DNA of 64,000 nucleotides, taken from positions 124,001-188,000 of the forward strand of contig JASBNA010000049.1 of assembly GCA_038087015.1 (NCBI GenBank), written 5' to 3'. Shown one piece after another: positions 50,801 through 59,789 of the stretch (positions within the stretch are counted from its first letter, which is position 1; each line of letters starts with the position of its first letter). The notes under the pieces were generated by a model. That model did not search any database. It worked only from the letters and a program-made list of their open reading frames with translations, and was not told the DNA's origin. The DNA comes from Cerrena zonata (lineage: Eukaryota; Basidiomycota; Agaricomycetes; Polyporales; Cerrenaceae). The translations under genes and the position numbers were made by a program.

Positions 50801-50963
50801 CATTATTATTAGTTGATCCAAAGATTCCTCCAGCATTGTTATTATTATTCCCTCCGAAAGGTGAAGTGTTGTTGGTGTTAGCAGATGCACCAAAGGGTGA
50901 CCCTGTATTCGCGTTGGAACTACCAAATCCTCCAAAACCAGAGGTCGATCTAGATCCAAACAT
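47823..50963 (-). CDS. NUP116: FG nucleoporin of the Nup98 family (NUP116 type)
   Basis: The 1046-residue protein has about 700 residues of Gly/Asn-rich FG, GLFG and SAFG repeats. The Gle2-binding segment (about residues 175-225) is present with KPFAPFAEKD and NFSFEELRLKDYEQGRR, which identifies the Nup116 member. A QPLQQQQQQP stretch and a Ser-rich linker follow, then the C-terminal Nup98-type autoproteolytic-fold domain (about 890-1046) with GTIEFLEPVDLSSF and YPVNRENGLRV. It ends FDVDNFCDE, without the HFS cleavage site and without a Nup96 fusion. It serves the permeability barrier and Gle2/mRNA export. Confidence 0.93.
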   Translation of the reverse strand: MFGSRSTSGFGGFGSSNANTGSPFGASANTNNTSPFGGNNNNNAGGIFGSTNNNANNAGTGGFGSTGGGFGSNNTGSAFGSNTGGGLFGASNANANASPFGSSNNNTGSAFGGGNNAAGGSVFGGGANTSGGGLFGSSAPKSTFGGFGSTSGTSPFGGGASAGGFGAGASDANVNNGTAVKPFAPFAEKDNTGATNHYQSVAPMPEYKNFSFEELRLKDYEQGRRYGNSSGAAGGAFGGSGALGGSAFGAPANAGSAFGGSNTGFGANNNASPFGGAQNNGSPFGGANNTGSAFGGSNTGSTFGGSNNAFGGASSGGAFGAPKPSFGASGSAFGGGGGASTGGGLFGSSNNNTSPFGTNNNNASSGFGGGMNNNSNPFGANKPATGGAFGSNTANNSSPFGNNNNTGGGLFGSASNNSNTGGGFGQSNNTGGFGQSNNTGGGLFGSNNNNTSGGFGQNKPAGGGLFGNAGASNTNTNTGFGSNTGTGGGLFGSNNNTNNNTGGGLFGAKPAAPSGGLFGSNNNNNSTTTGGGGLFGSNNNNSNTTSGGGLFGSKPAQPAGGGLFGGSTQNNPTGFGSTNNNTSGGGLFGSKPAQPAGGGLFGSTNNNNTSTGTGGGGGLFGNNNNNNASTGGGLFGNNNANTSSGGGLFGSKPAQPAGATGGGLFGNTNNANNTNNTTTGTSSGLFGSQNQPLQQQQQQPLVNINAQNPYGNNPLFQSISGTQPQQSSAQQTPQAVFISSSQKKKQVTLGSAHKVAPLFSPVALKYKSSKPDKPKSVNSASNTSLIADTTSSTDTKNSVFNGETDAAIISSDIFTPKSNFRKLVLDKSKQSNKESPLLPSSSSERNPPKQVSFAYKSSSSSESGESTPSNKLLEYGTTENANGSATAKLTTEEITEINDEGYWTSPSLSELKAKPLSELRSVKDFKIGRKFCGTIEFLEPVDLSSFRDIESIFGEIVDFRTSTLDVYPDKSTIPKIGEGLNHPARITLEGSYPVNRENGLRVTDPKSYLLPMHIESLQNISPLMKFVKYEPSNGNWTFDVDNFCDE

Positions 50964-51208
50964 TATATCAGATGACTATCGATTGTTATGTCTCGGCAAT
51001 GGGCAAAGTCCTGATAACAGAGAATGAATTGATTGAAGCTAGCGGTTAATGTTTTTCTAAACTAAGTGAGTACTTAAAATTTTCTGTAGGCAGAAAAAAA
51101 AGAAAAGGATTGGGAAGAAGTGTCGTGCGACACCCGAAACCATATCAAGTTCTACAGTTGCAAAAAGGATTATATATACAAAGTCATGAATAAATGTACA
51201 AGGATTGA

Positions 51209-52379
51209 TTAGGCTTTTGTCTTTTTCGTAAGCATTGAGCTGATGTCTGAGCCTGATCTTTTTTTGGAGGCTGCTTTTTCATTTTTGGCCACTTTTGACT
51301 CGAATTTTTTCAATTGTTCAGCTCTTTCTTTGGATCCTAGTTTGTATAATTCTTCCAGCTTAGTAAGGTACTCAGTATCGTCTTTTGGTTTATTTTGTAG
51401 CCATTCTAACAATTTGATTTCTTCTCCGTAAACGGAGTCGTCGTCTCCGACTGGGGTTTCTAGGATGATGGGGAGGTTTTGCAATCTTTCGGTATTGGCA
51501 ATGATTCTGAATACTTCCAAGCCCAAGAAACCATAACCTAGCTTTTGATGCAAGTCACGATTAGCACCCAAGGGAGCTTTAGAATCGTTAAGATGAATTG
51601 CACAGAGATACTCCGGTCCAATCACGGTATCGAATTGTTTCCAAAATTCGTCAAATTTATCTTGATCTGATAAGTCATACCCAGCAGCAAAGCTGTGGCA
51701 AGTATCAACGCATACCCCAACCCTGGATTTGTCTTCGACCATGTCAATAACATCACGGATGTCTTGTAAAGTAGATCCAATCAAGTTACCGTGGCCGGCC
51801 ATATTTTCGATGATGATTTTGACAAAAGAGGTTTCTTTAATGGCACGATTGATGTTTTTAGCTAATTGTTTCAAAGCATCGGGACGAGAACCGTTCAATG
51901 CTGAACCGGGATGGAAATTGTATAATCCAATATTAAGTTTTTCACATCTCTTCAATTCATCGACAAAAGCATTGTAAGACTGGGTTTCCTTAGCTTCATC
52001 TGGATTTGCAAGGTTTATAAAGTACGTTCCATGAGGTAAAACGTCGGTACGAGTATTGTAGCCGTATTTTTCACACAAGTCAATAAATTTTTTGGCCTCT
52101 TCATCTTTAATATCTGGTGATACCCATTTTCTAGGGGACTTCACGAAAAGAGCAAAGCTATTGGCCCCGATGTTCATGGCATTGGTCACAGCATTCGATA
52201 TTCCCCCTGCCATTCCAACATGAGCTCCAAATTTAAACGGATTCCCTGTGACTCTTGGATACTGGAAACTCAATGGTTCGCCTTTCTTTACGGCTTTTGC
52301 GGCTTTTTTGATTCTGATTCTTGATGTTAGTATTAATGATATCCAATATCAATGACGGCACATACCCTTTTGGTGGCAT
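51209..52379 (-). CDS. APN1: Apurinic/apyrimidinic endonuclease APN1 (endonuclease IV), two exons
   Basis: The protein repairs abasic sites in nucleus and mitochondria. Exon 1 is 14 bases (52379-52366, MPPK plus two bases). The intron starts at GTATGT (52365), has TACTAAC (52326-52332) and two in-frame acceptors six bases apart (ending 52320 or 52314). Without the intron the frame reaches no ATG before KFGAHVGMAGGIS. Zinc ligands are in place: HVGMAGG, FHPGS, IENMAGHGN, CVDTCHSFAAGYD, HLNDSK and LETP. The C-terminus is Lys-rich (KKRSGSD, TKKTKA), a likely nuclear signal. Length is about 373-375 residues. Confidence 0.94.
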
Positions 52380-52521
52380 TCTTGATCTCTAAAGACTTTA
52401 CTTGGTTGATCAAACAATAAAACTATCAAAAACGTTTGATACGCGTCGAAATAAGTGCTGAAAAATTCAAGTTAAAAAAAAAAAAAATTAAGTTCTTAAA
52501 ACTATATACAGTTATGTACAG

Positions 52522-53574
52522 TTAATTACAAGGTAGTTGGGGTTGGTCCGAGTAGTTATGGCTATGTTTAAATTCCATAAACAATGCTTCAGGGTCTAAT
52601 GCTTCTTTTTTCTCTGTAGTAGTTGAAGACTTTGTTTTAATCCTTCTTTTGTCTGCGGGTGATTTCTTCGGGTTTGTCTTGAAGATGTCCAATTCAAGTT
52701 TCTTTCTCACGAGAGGATCACAATAAGAAAGAGCTAAAAGTAAGGTGTAGTAAGCGTCATTACCGGCGTTGTGGAGATATGCCTGAGGAATATTCATCAT
52801 CTTAAGTGCTGCCAGTAGATTGCCTGCGTTTGATCTTGATATGTTATGAAGTTTAAGGGTATCCACCCTCGGGGCATTCTGATCTATTTCAACATTGACC
52901 AGTTGTAACCACTTAATATCTCCTTCGATACCATGTCCAATTAAGACTCCTGGTTTTGCCTTAAGGTAGTCATGGAAAAGTCTGTTCAAGAACTCCTTCA
53001 CATTCTTCAAAGGCATTACGTACGATCTGCCTCCCATAAAGTTATGTTTATTATCAGCTACGAAAGTACCATTTGTAAATTTCATGTTTTCCTTGATTAT
53101 CAAATGGATAGTCTTGATGTTAGGATATATTGATGCTTTCAGAGCGGCAGGGTCATATATTGATACTCCAATTTCAGTAATTATCTTGGGGTTTCTCTCA
53201 AACGCCTCGACATCAAATGATACCAACGGATGCTGCCGAAGATAAACGTATTTCATTGCTGATTTCAAACTCTCGACATGACTATCTTTTCGAAACTCAA
53301 ATTTAGTGTTATCAAAGTAATTTCGTAGCGTGCTTTCATAATATGAATCTAACACTGCGTCAGATGCTTCACTACCGCTAAAGGTAGTCCCACCTACACT
53401 TTCTCCTTGAGTCTCTGGTGTTATAAGTGATGGGTTCCGTTCAGAAACGGAAGTGCTTGATGATCGGATAGTCTGTCCTCGTATCGCTATTATAGACTGT
53501 AAGCTACCCAACCCCAGCTTTTTTGGCTGACATATTCCTAGAAAGTCTACCCGTCTACTTAAAAGACGAAACAT
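52522..53574 (-). CDS. DEDDh exonuclease-like protein, Gfd2/YDR514C family (copy A, probable mitochondrial)
   Basis: The 350-residue protein has an Arg/Ser-rich N-terminus without acidic residues in its first 40 residues (MFRLLSRRVDFLGI...), a likely mitochondrial presequence. A 3'-5' exonuclease fold follows: SFDVEAFERNPKIITEIGVS carries the D-x-E pair, HGIEGDIKWL a further Asp, and HNAGNDAYYTLLLAL the His and last Asp. All catalytic positions are present, so activity is plausible. The S. cerevisiae relatives are YDR514C and Gfd2. A paralogue with the same core is at 56606-58144, on the other side of TEL2. Confidence 0.8.
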   Translation of the reverse strand: MFRLLSRRVDFLGICQPKKLGLGSLQSIIAIRGQTIRSSSTSVSERNPSLITPETQGESVGGTTFSGSEASDAVLDSYYESTLRNYFDNTKFEFRKDSHVESLKSAMKYVYLRQHPLVSFDVEAFERNPKIITEIGVSIYDPAALKASIYPNIKTIHLIIKENMKFTNGTFVADNKHNFMGGRSYVMPLKNVKEFLNRLFHDYLKAKPGVLIGHGIEGDIKWLQLVNVEIDQNAPRVDTLKLHNISRSNAGNLLAALKMMNIPQAYLHNAGNDAYYTLLLALSYCDPLVRKKLELDIFKTNPKKSPADKRRIKTKSSTTTEKKEALDPEALFMEFKHSHNYSDQPQLPCN

Positions 53575-53768
53575 ATGAAATATAGGCAGCTGATTTGGTG
53601 ATATTAAAAGATCATCTGTCTATATCGTATTTTTTTTTTTTCCTCTTTTTTCGTTTCTGGTGAGTAATAAAAATCGATTCCAGAACGGATTAATATTGTT
53701 AAAATACTGATGATTTGAGCGACAAGTAGCTACTTTACCTATAACATACTTGAAACATCATCAGAAAG

Positions 53769-56381
53769 ATGGAAGTGTGCTTTGAATTAGATGACTGCGT
53801 TGCGAGACTCAAGAATAAGCCAACTTTGGCCGAGATTGAATCAATTGTCAAATCAGTGAATCAGATTTTAATCAAGAATCTGGTAGCTCAATTGAGCCTC
53901 ATAACTACCTTGTTAAACTATACTATTCCAGACACGTACGATAAAGTTAATATTGAGACAAAACAGCAATTGGTTCAATTGTTCCAGTCCACTGTCGGTC
54001 TAGGAAATTTGATCAGTCGTATAAGTTTATTGAAGTCATCGGTGACTCCACATCTGAATGAATTTGGACTTTTAAGTACTTTGGTAGAGTTCCTAGTTTC
54101 TTTATTTCAACCTGGCTTGGTGTTAAAACTTGTAAAGAATGCTCTGCATCTAGAAGTGAAAGAGATCGATAAGCTTCTTCATAAGGGGAAATGCTTTTCT
54201 TTGATCAATGAAATATGCATAAAGTGCCAAATAAACATGAATAATACAATTTTCAATAACTCCATAACCTATGTGGGATACTTGAATATGGAAATGTTGA
54301 GACTCTACAAAAATAAAACTGATGTAACTGTCATCAATATCTTTATCAATTCGTTGGCATCTTTAAATCAAGAGAGTTTGAACCAACTATTCGACATAAT
54401 GTTTAATGAAGAGCACTGGAATTACTTTATTGAGTCATTCGAAAGAATGAAGAGATTTGAAAGAAAGAACATCTTAACAAAGTTTCTTACATCTTATGTA
54501 ACAAAACGTTATTTCAAGGCTAAGAATCCTTCTATACATAAAGTCGCCGCTCTAAGTGTACTCTCCAAACCAGTTTTCAAAGCTGATTTGATTGATGAAA
54601 TTTTACTTGAAAAAGTTATAGCAACATCTGATTATTTTTTAAATTCTTTGGTGTCATTGATGTTATCTGAGTTACCAGAGAAAAATTACCATTCTTTAGT
54701 GATAAGGTCTTTACAGTATTGGTCAAACCCTCATTTGATGAAATCTGAATCTATTATAAGACAAGAGTATCGAACCCATCTTGTTATAAACTTATTTTCA
54801 CATTGTTCACCTGATTTTTTGAGATCATTACTGGCGGAATCTAATTTTTTAGATGCCATTTCAAATAGATTGAGCTCTCAGTCATCAAAGATTAAAACAT
54901 TGGGTGTGATTCTTGCAGATAAGCTTTGTGAATTCTCTGGAATCGATCAAATTTTTAACTTAGATAATATTGAAGGTTATGATATTCTTGTTGATTCTAA
55001 ATCTTATTTCAAGAAATCTGATGTTGCTTTATCGGACATTCAATATTCTTGGGATTTGCTAGATGAGCCTGAAGTGATACGACCGGAAGATAATGATGTA
55101 ATGACTTCCCATATTAACGCAATGAATGATATTACCAGCCAATTCGAATTTGCTCTTAAGTCAAATAAAGCAGATTCAGACGATGATTCAGTTATTGATA
55201 GCGATGACGAAGACGATCCAACAATCGGTCCAAAACCCCAGGTAGCAAGACCCATTTATATCAAAGATTTACTTGATTATATCACTACAGATTCTAAAGA
55301 TGATCAAGCATTTGAAAAAAGAAAGTTGGCCTTGACTTATGGTCCTACTTTAATAAGACAAAAAGCAGGCTTTGGTAATGACCTACAGTTCTATTCAGAT
55401 GACCTATTAACGAATTTAGCTGGTTTGACCAACACATTTGATGATGCCGAATTTGAAAGCCAAAGATTGGCCAATTTAATTGCGGTTGTATCTTCAAATC
55501 CTGATTCTGGAATTAGGGTATGCCAATTACTTGCTATTGGTGATTATTCCTTACAGCAGCGTATGTGTCTACTATCGACACTATCACTATCGGCAAGGGA
55601 ACTAAAAGGTTTCGAAGACGACATTGTGACCCTGACTTTTAAAAAATCCAGCTTTCCCTCTAAAATGTTACCTGGAAATCTTCATAATAAATATTTGGCA
55701 TTAGAGAATGGATACTCTAATAATGAGAAGATCATAGACTACGGATTAGGTGATATTCAGCACACAATACAAGATGAGTTAATGCAAGAGGCTTCTGAAG
55801 AGGCTAACGATCAATTAGCCGGTGGAAAAGTTCTAAGAATATCCAGGAATCTAACAAAAAAGAGAGAAAAATCAGCTTCATTAATCACAAAACCTACAAG
55901 CCCCGAATTCAATGCTGTAGTGGGAAGTAAGCTTTATTTCCCACTTGTAAGTGTCTGGCATGAATCCGGCGGCCAAATAAACATTGGGGAATTTTCACCG
56001 ATTTTGATTGCCCATTACATCAAAACGTTAGCATTAATTCTACATGCTGCATGTGCTACCACTCATGAAATAAATACAATGATTAAAGAATTCGTGCTGA
56101 TAATAATCCCCGTGATTAAAAGAGTTTCGATCGATGAATTGCAAGTAATAGAAAGTGTTACTACTGGTATGTTATTAGTGTGCGATATTTGCGAGTCAGA
56201 CTATTTGATTGAAAATTATGCCAATGAACTAAGATTAATTCAAGAATGGCTATCGGTTATTTGGGATTCAATCATCGATGATAAGGTAAAGAGCTTATGT
56301 GCTGGATTATTGTTAAGATTGACACAGTATGGCGATTCTTATGAAAGATTATTATTAGATAGAATGAATAACTTCTATTAA
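53769..56381 (+). CDS. TEL2: TEL2, co-chaperone of PIKK kinases (TTT complex)
   Basis: The 870-residue helical-repeat protein has its conserved C-terminal Tel2 region in full: RPIYIKDLLDYI (about residue 495), RQKAGFGNDL, RLANLIAVVSSNP and LSTLSLSARELKGF. An acidic linker precedes it (about 460-490, DSDDDSVIDSDDEDD), in the place where CK2-phosphorylated serines recruit the R2TP complex. With Tti1 and Tti2 it stabilises Tor, Mec1 and Tel1. It contains at least six in-frame CTG codons, more than other long genes here. It lies between two DEDDh paralogues on the opposite strand. Confidence 0.92.
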   Translation: MEVCFELDDCVARLKNKPTLAEIESIVKSVNQILIKNLVAQLSLITTLLNYTIPDTYDKVNIETKQQLVQLFQSTVGLGNLISRISLLKSSVTPHLNEFGLLSTLVEFLVSLFQPGLVLKLVKNALHLEVKEIDKLLHKGKCFSLINEICIKCQINMNNTIFNNSITYVGYLNMEMLRLYKNKTDVTVINIFINSLASLNQESLNQLFDIMFNEEHWNYFIESFERMKRFERKNILTKFLTSYVTKRYFKAKNPSIHKVAALSVLSKPVFKADLIDEILLEKVIATSDYFLNSLVSLMLSELPEKNYHSLVIRSLQYWSNPHLMKSESIIRQEYRTHLVINLFSHCSPDFLRSLLAESNFLDAISNRLSSQSSKIKTLGVILADKLCEFSGIDQIFNLDNIEGYDILVDSKSYFKKSDVALSDIQYSWDLLDEPEVIRPEDNDVMTSHINAMNDITSQFEFALKSNKADSDDDSVIDSDDEDDPTIGPKPQVARPIYIKDLLDYITTDSKDDQAFEKRKLALTYGPTLIRQKAGFGNDLQFYSDDLLTNLAGLTNTFDDAEFESQRLANLIAVVSSNPDSGIRVCQLLAIGDYSLQQRMCLLSTLSLSARELKGFEDDIVTLTFKKSSFPSKMLPGNLHNKYLALENGYSNNEKIIDYGLGDIQHTIQDELMQEASEEANDQLAGGKVLRISRNLTKKREKSASLITKPTSPEFNAVVGSKLYFPLVSVWHESGGQINIGEFSPILIAHYIKTLALILHAACATTHEINTMIKEFVLIIIPVIKRVSIDELQVIESVTTGMLLVCDICESDYLIENYANELRLIQEWLSVIWDSIIDDKVKSLCAGLLLRLTQYGDSYERLLLDRMNNFY

Positions 56382-56605
56382 AATTTATAGATCTAAAGAA
56401 TATAAAGAATAAACTAAGACGTTTAACGACTTAATGAACAAAAATGTAAGATATCTAAGGTATGAAGAAATGAAAAAGACAAAAAAAAAAAAAAAAAAAA
56501 AAAAGAATCATATAAAGATTCTGTAATCATGTAATTTCAACAAAACTGGAGTTTTGAACTAATATTTACAATGATTTAGGAAAACCACGAGTGCTCATAA
56601 AGTGC

Positions 56606-58144
56606 TTATTCTTCTAAAAATAGAGTATCAATCATTTCTTGCACGGTATGTATTTGAACAAACTCACTGACATTAGGACCCAATTTGTTTTTCCTTTTAC
56701 CTCCCGAATTACCTGGAGATTGACCTGGTGATAAGTACTGGACTTGGTGAGGGGAAGGAAATGGAGAAGCATCAAGTGGGTCAACTTCAACTCTAACTTG
56801 ATCCAAACGATTAATTTTTCTTGCATGTGGGTCGCATAGAGTCATTGCAAGCAATAAGGTATAGTAGGAGTCATTACCTGCATTATGAAGAAATGCATAT
56901 GGCAAATTAGAAGCTCTTAAAGCATTTTTCAAACTATTTCCTTTACTACCATGACTAGCACTGAAAATAGCTTGAGTATCTAATATATTAGTTTGAGTAG
57001 GAAACTTAATACCAAGATTTTTGAACCAGGATATATCTCCTTTCAAATCATGGCCGACAAGACAGGTTCTTATATTGGTCTTAGGTTGAAAGAAGTAATA
57101 CTGGATTAAATCCTGAGTGAAATCAACAGCTTCTTGTTGGCCCATAATATATGTAGTACCACCGTTGAAATTTTTTGAATGTTCAGGCACATATCTTCCA
57201 TTTTTCAAATGTTGATTTTCTTTAATAATAATATGAATTTGAACAATATAGGGAACTAAATTGAAAGTTTGGCCTCTTGGATCATAGATTGAAATACCAA
57301 TTTCGGTAACAATTTTGGGATTAACTTCCCAAGCTTCAACATCGATGCAAAATAAGATATTCTCTCTTTTGTAAACCAAACCCATTCCTCTCTTTAGAGT
57401 TGCCCTATGATTTGGGTTTGATAATAAAGGATGTTTTTTAAAATCTGAATTTTTAAAGTATAATTCGATTATCTCGGTTAAAGCTGTAATTTGGGATGCA
57501 TCAAAAGAGTCCAATTTTTTGAAAAGAGGCATTTCATGCAATGGGAAGCATCCTGATCCAGTGCTGGTGGTGGGTCTTAAAGGCGAAGGAGATTGTAGGC
57601 GTTGTTGATTATGATAGGCAGGAGCAGGAGCCAATTGAGGCAGGTTCAGATTGGTACGAGAATCCTGCGACGCGTTGTTATTGGTATTGGATCTGCCAAC
57701 CCTCTCTAAATAAGAAGATACAGAGTCACCGGATTCATTATCTAAATGTTCCCGATCATTGATTCTATCAACTGAATTCAAGTTATCGGAACTATTATTA
57801 TGGGAGTGATTCTTACGATGGGATCTTGATCTACCTTTACGGTTATTGGCAGAATTCACATTTGAAGGAGATGAAGTAGAAGGAATAGGAGGAAGCGGGG
57901 GTGGAGGAGAGCGAGTAGACATGGTTGGTGCTATGGTTGGAGGTTCCAGAAAGGTCTTACGATGACCAATACCTCTCGCTTTCCAACCCCGATCTTTTTT
58001 CCTTCCTTGTTTCTGTTCTAATTCAGAAATAATGGCTGGTTTAGTTCTATTGGATTTAGCAGAATACCTGTTTTTTTTGTTTTTAGCCAGGGTTTTTTTG
58101 TTTGATTGAAATTTCCTTTCACCTGGCCGATAAGAATAACCCAT
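56606..58144 (-). CDS. DEDDh exonuclease-like protein, Gfd2/YDR514C family (copy B)
   Basis: The 512-residue protein has a long basic Ser/Asn/Pro-rich N-terminus (to about residue 210; KKNRYSAKSNRTKP suggests nuclear import) followed by the same nuclease-like core as copy A. The core has CIDVEAWEVNPKIVTEIGIS, GHDLKGDISWF and HNAGNDSYYTLLLAM. D, E, D, H and D are all retained. A 70-residue C-terminal tail is unique. Unlike copy A it has no presequence, so the pair probably divides between nucleus/cytosol and mitochondria. Confidence 0.8.
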   Translation of the reverse strand: MGYSYRPGERKFQSNKKTLAKNKKNRYSAKSNRTKPAIISELEQKQGRKKDRGWKARGIGHRKTFLEPPTIAPTMSTRSPPPPLPPIPSTSSPSNVNSANNRKGRSRSHRKNHSHNNSSDNLNSVDRINDREHLDNESGDSVSSYLERVGRSNTNNNASQDSRTNLNLPQLAPAPAYHNQQRLQSPSPLRPTTSTGSGCFPLHEMPLFKKLDSFDASQITALTEIIELYFKNSDFKKHPLLSNPNHRATLKRGMGLVYKRENILFCIDVEAWEVNPKIVTEIGISIYDPRGQTFNLVPYIVQIHIIIKENQHLKNGRYVPEHSKNFNGGTTYIMGQQEAVDFTQDLIQYYFFQPKTNIRTCLVGHDLKGDISWFKNLGIKFPTQTNILDTQAIFSASHGSKGNSLKNALRASNLPYAFLHNAGNDSYYTLLLAMTLCDPHARKINRLDQVRVEVDPLDASPFPSPHQVQYLSPGQSPGNSGGKRKNKLGPNVSEFVQIHTVQEMIDTLFLEE

Positions 58145-58634
58145 GAAAGGTTTCAGTAAGTGCTAAAACGAACGGGAGTTACGTGTATGAGCTGGAATGG
58201 TTTCCTTGTGGTGGAACTTTCCTAAGATGGATGCAAATAACTCACGTTGGCTTTGAAGGGAATATCAAATGATGGTCTTGCGATGTATTAAGTTTTCTTT
58301 TTTTTTTTTTTGATAGTTTTTTGATAATTTTTCTCTTCCTTTTTTTTTTTTTTCATTTTTGCACTTACATTTCTCAGTTGTATAGGAATGGTGTATTGAC
58401 TGCAAGGTTCTGGGGTGTCCTCCCACTGAAGAATTGAATGGCGATTTAGAACAAGGTCGAAAGAACATCTGAAGAACATTTGAGGGTATAAGAGGAGAAC
58501 CCCTGGAAAGAAAAAATCGAAATAAGCCAAGTTTGCAGCCTAAAAAAACATACAAGATAAGTAGGAATAAAAAGGAAATGCAATTGATACTAAATACTAT
58601 TATACAAGAAGTGAAGGTGCAAGAAGTCTATAAA
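58145..58634. other. Intergenic region
   Basis: No gene is supported. T-rich tracts occur at 58296-58312 and 58340-58352. Overlapping minus-strand open frames (58265-58555) are Lys-rich translation of these tracts. Confidence 0.5.
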
Positions 58635-59288
58635 TCATAAGGAATGTAAGCCAAGGGTGACACCGAAAAGACCACCAATCAACAAGGTTTTCTTCCAACC
58701 GTAAGATTTTTCAACCAACGGACTGGAGACTTGTCTGTTGGCGTTGGAGGTTTTATTACCGTTGACTGAATGAGAAGAGTGGGAGCCCGAGCTGGAGCCA
58801 GAAGCCAAGGTGGTGGCTTTCCATACCGACTGGGACCCAGTGAACCCCCATTGGTTATAGGTGACGTGAGACTCTTTTGCTTCTTTAGTTTGAGAGGTTT
58901 TGTCGGTGGTGGCAGTCGAAGTGGCAGCAGAGGCAGGAGTCCACCACTGGGTAGTAGAGGTATCTTTGGCATCGGTGGTAGCTTGAGTTTTTTCAGTAGT
59001 GGCATCAGTTGTCTTTTCGGCAGTGGTGTCGGTTGTCTTTTCAGCAGTAGCCTCCGTGGCTGTGGTAGCATCTGTTTTTTCCTTGGTGGCATCGGTGGCA
59101 GTCTTTTCAGTAGTGTTATCTTCCTTCTTGGTAGTAGTTTGATCTGCTTTCTCATCAGTAGTGGTTGCATCATTGCCTGCGTTGGGATTATCTAACCCAC
59201 CAAGCACTGCACCGTAAGCGGTGGAGCTGAATAATGCAACAGACGAGAGAATTAAAGGAGCATTGAATAAAGAGGTTTGGAGAGACAT
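58635..59288 (-). CDS. Thr-rich secreted/cell-surface protein
   Basis: The 217-residue protein has an N-terminal signal sequence (about residues 8-27, ending AYGAVLG), about 75 residues of degenerate TTEKTTDAT-type repeats (about 40-115), a TQWWTPASAA block, a Ser-rich part and a C-terminal hydrophobic stretch (LLIGGLFGVTLGLHSL). The C-terminal hydrophobic end could be a GPI signal, but the preceding KSYGWKK is not a clean omega region. O-mannosylation of the Thr repeats is expected. A Kre1-like role is conceivable, but I do not recognise the family. Confidence 0.7.
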   Translation of the reverse strand: MSLQTSLFNAPLILSSVALFSSTAYGAVLGGLDNPNAGNDATTTDEKADQTTTKKEDNTTEKTATDATKEKTDATTATEATAEKTTDTTAEKTTDATTEKTQATTDAKDTSTTQWWTPASAATSTATTDKTSQTKEAKESHVTYNQWGFTGSQSVWKATTLASGSSSGSHSSHSVNGNKTSNANRQVSSPLVEKSYGWKKTLLIGGLFGVTLGLHSL

Positions 59289-59789
59289 GGTTGATTACTG
59301 ACCCAGTAAAAACTTTACAAATCAAGAGCTATTCCCCCATATATATAGAGGATCAAGAGTGCTTGCAAAAATACGGGATAAACACGAAATGCAGTCCCTA
59401 AATCATTCTTTCACCTATAAATAAACAGCAGCCTTGTTCCCATCACCTTGCATCAGGGCTCCACCGTCACGGTTTACTCTTAACTGAAATTAAGCTGATT
59501 GTAAAGCGATCTGTTGATCTTACAACTAGCCAGCCATTTTGGAATTTTAAGTGTCGAGCACAAATTGAAATTTTTTGGCTGTGAAAAAAAAAAAGTTCCA
59601 GTGCAAATACTGACCTGGATGTTTTGGAAATGCTCTGAAAGGGTAAAAAGGTGATTCGGACAAGACAGCCTTGTGCTGGGGTTGACAATGGTATGCAAGG
59701 GTGTTACGGGGGGTCCATGATCATCATATATTTCATTAGAGGTAAAGCTATGTAGAGAAGACAAGAATGCGGAAGAACTGAAAAAGACG
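59289..59789. other. Intergenic region upstream of the Thr-rich gene
   Basis: No gene is supported. A TATATATA element at 59340-59347 lies about 55 bases from the ATG of the Thr-rich gene and may be its TATA box. Confidence 0.5.
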
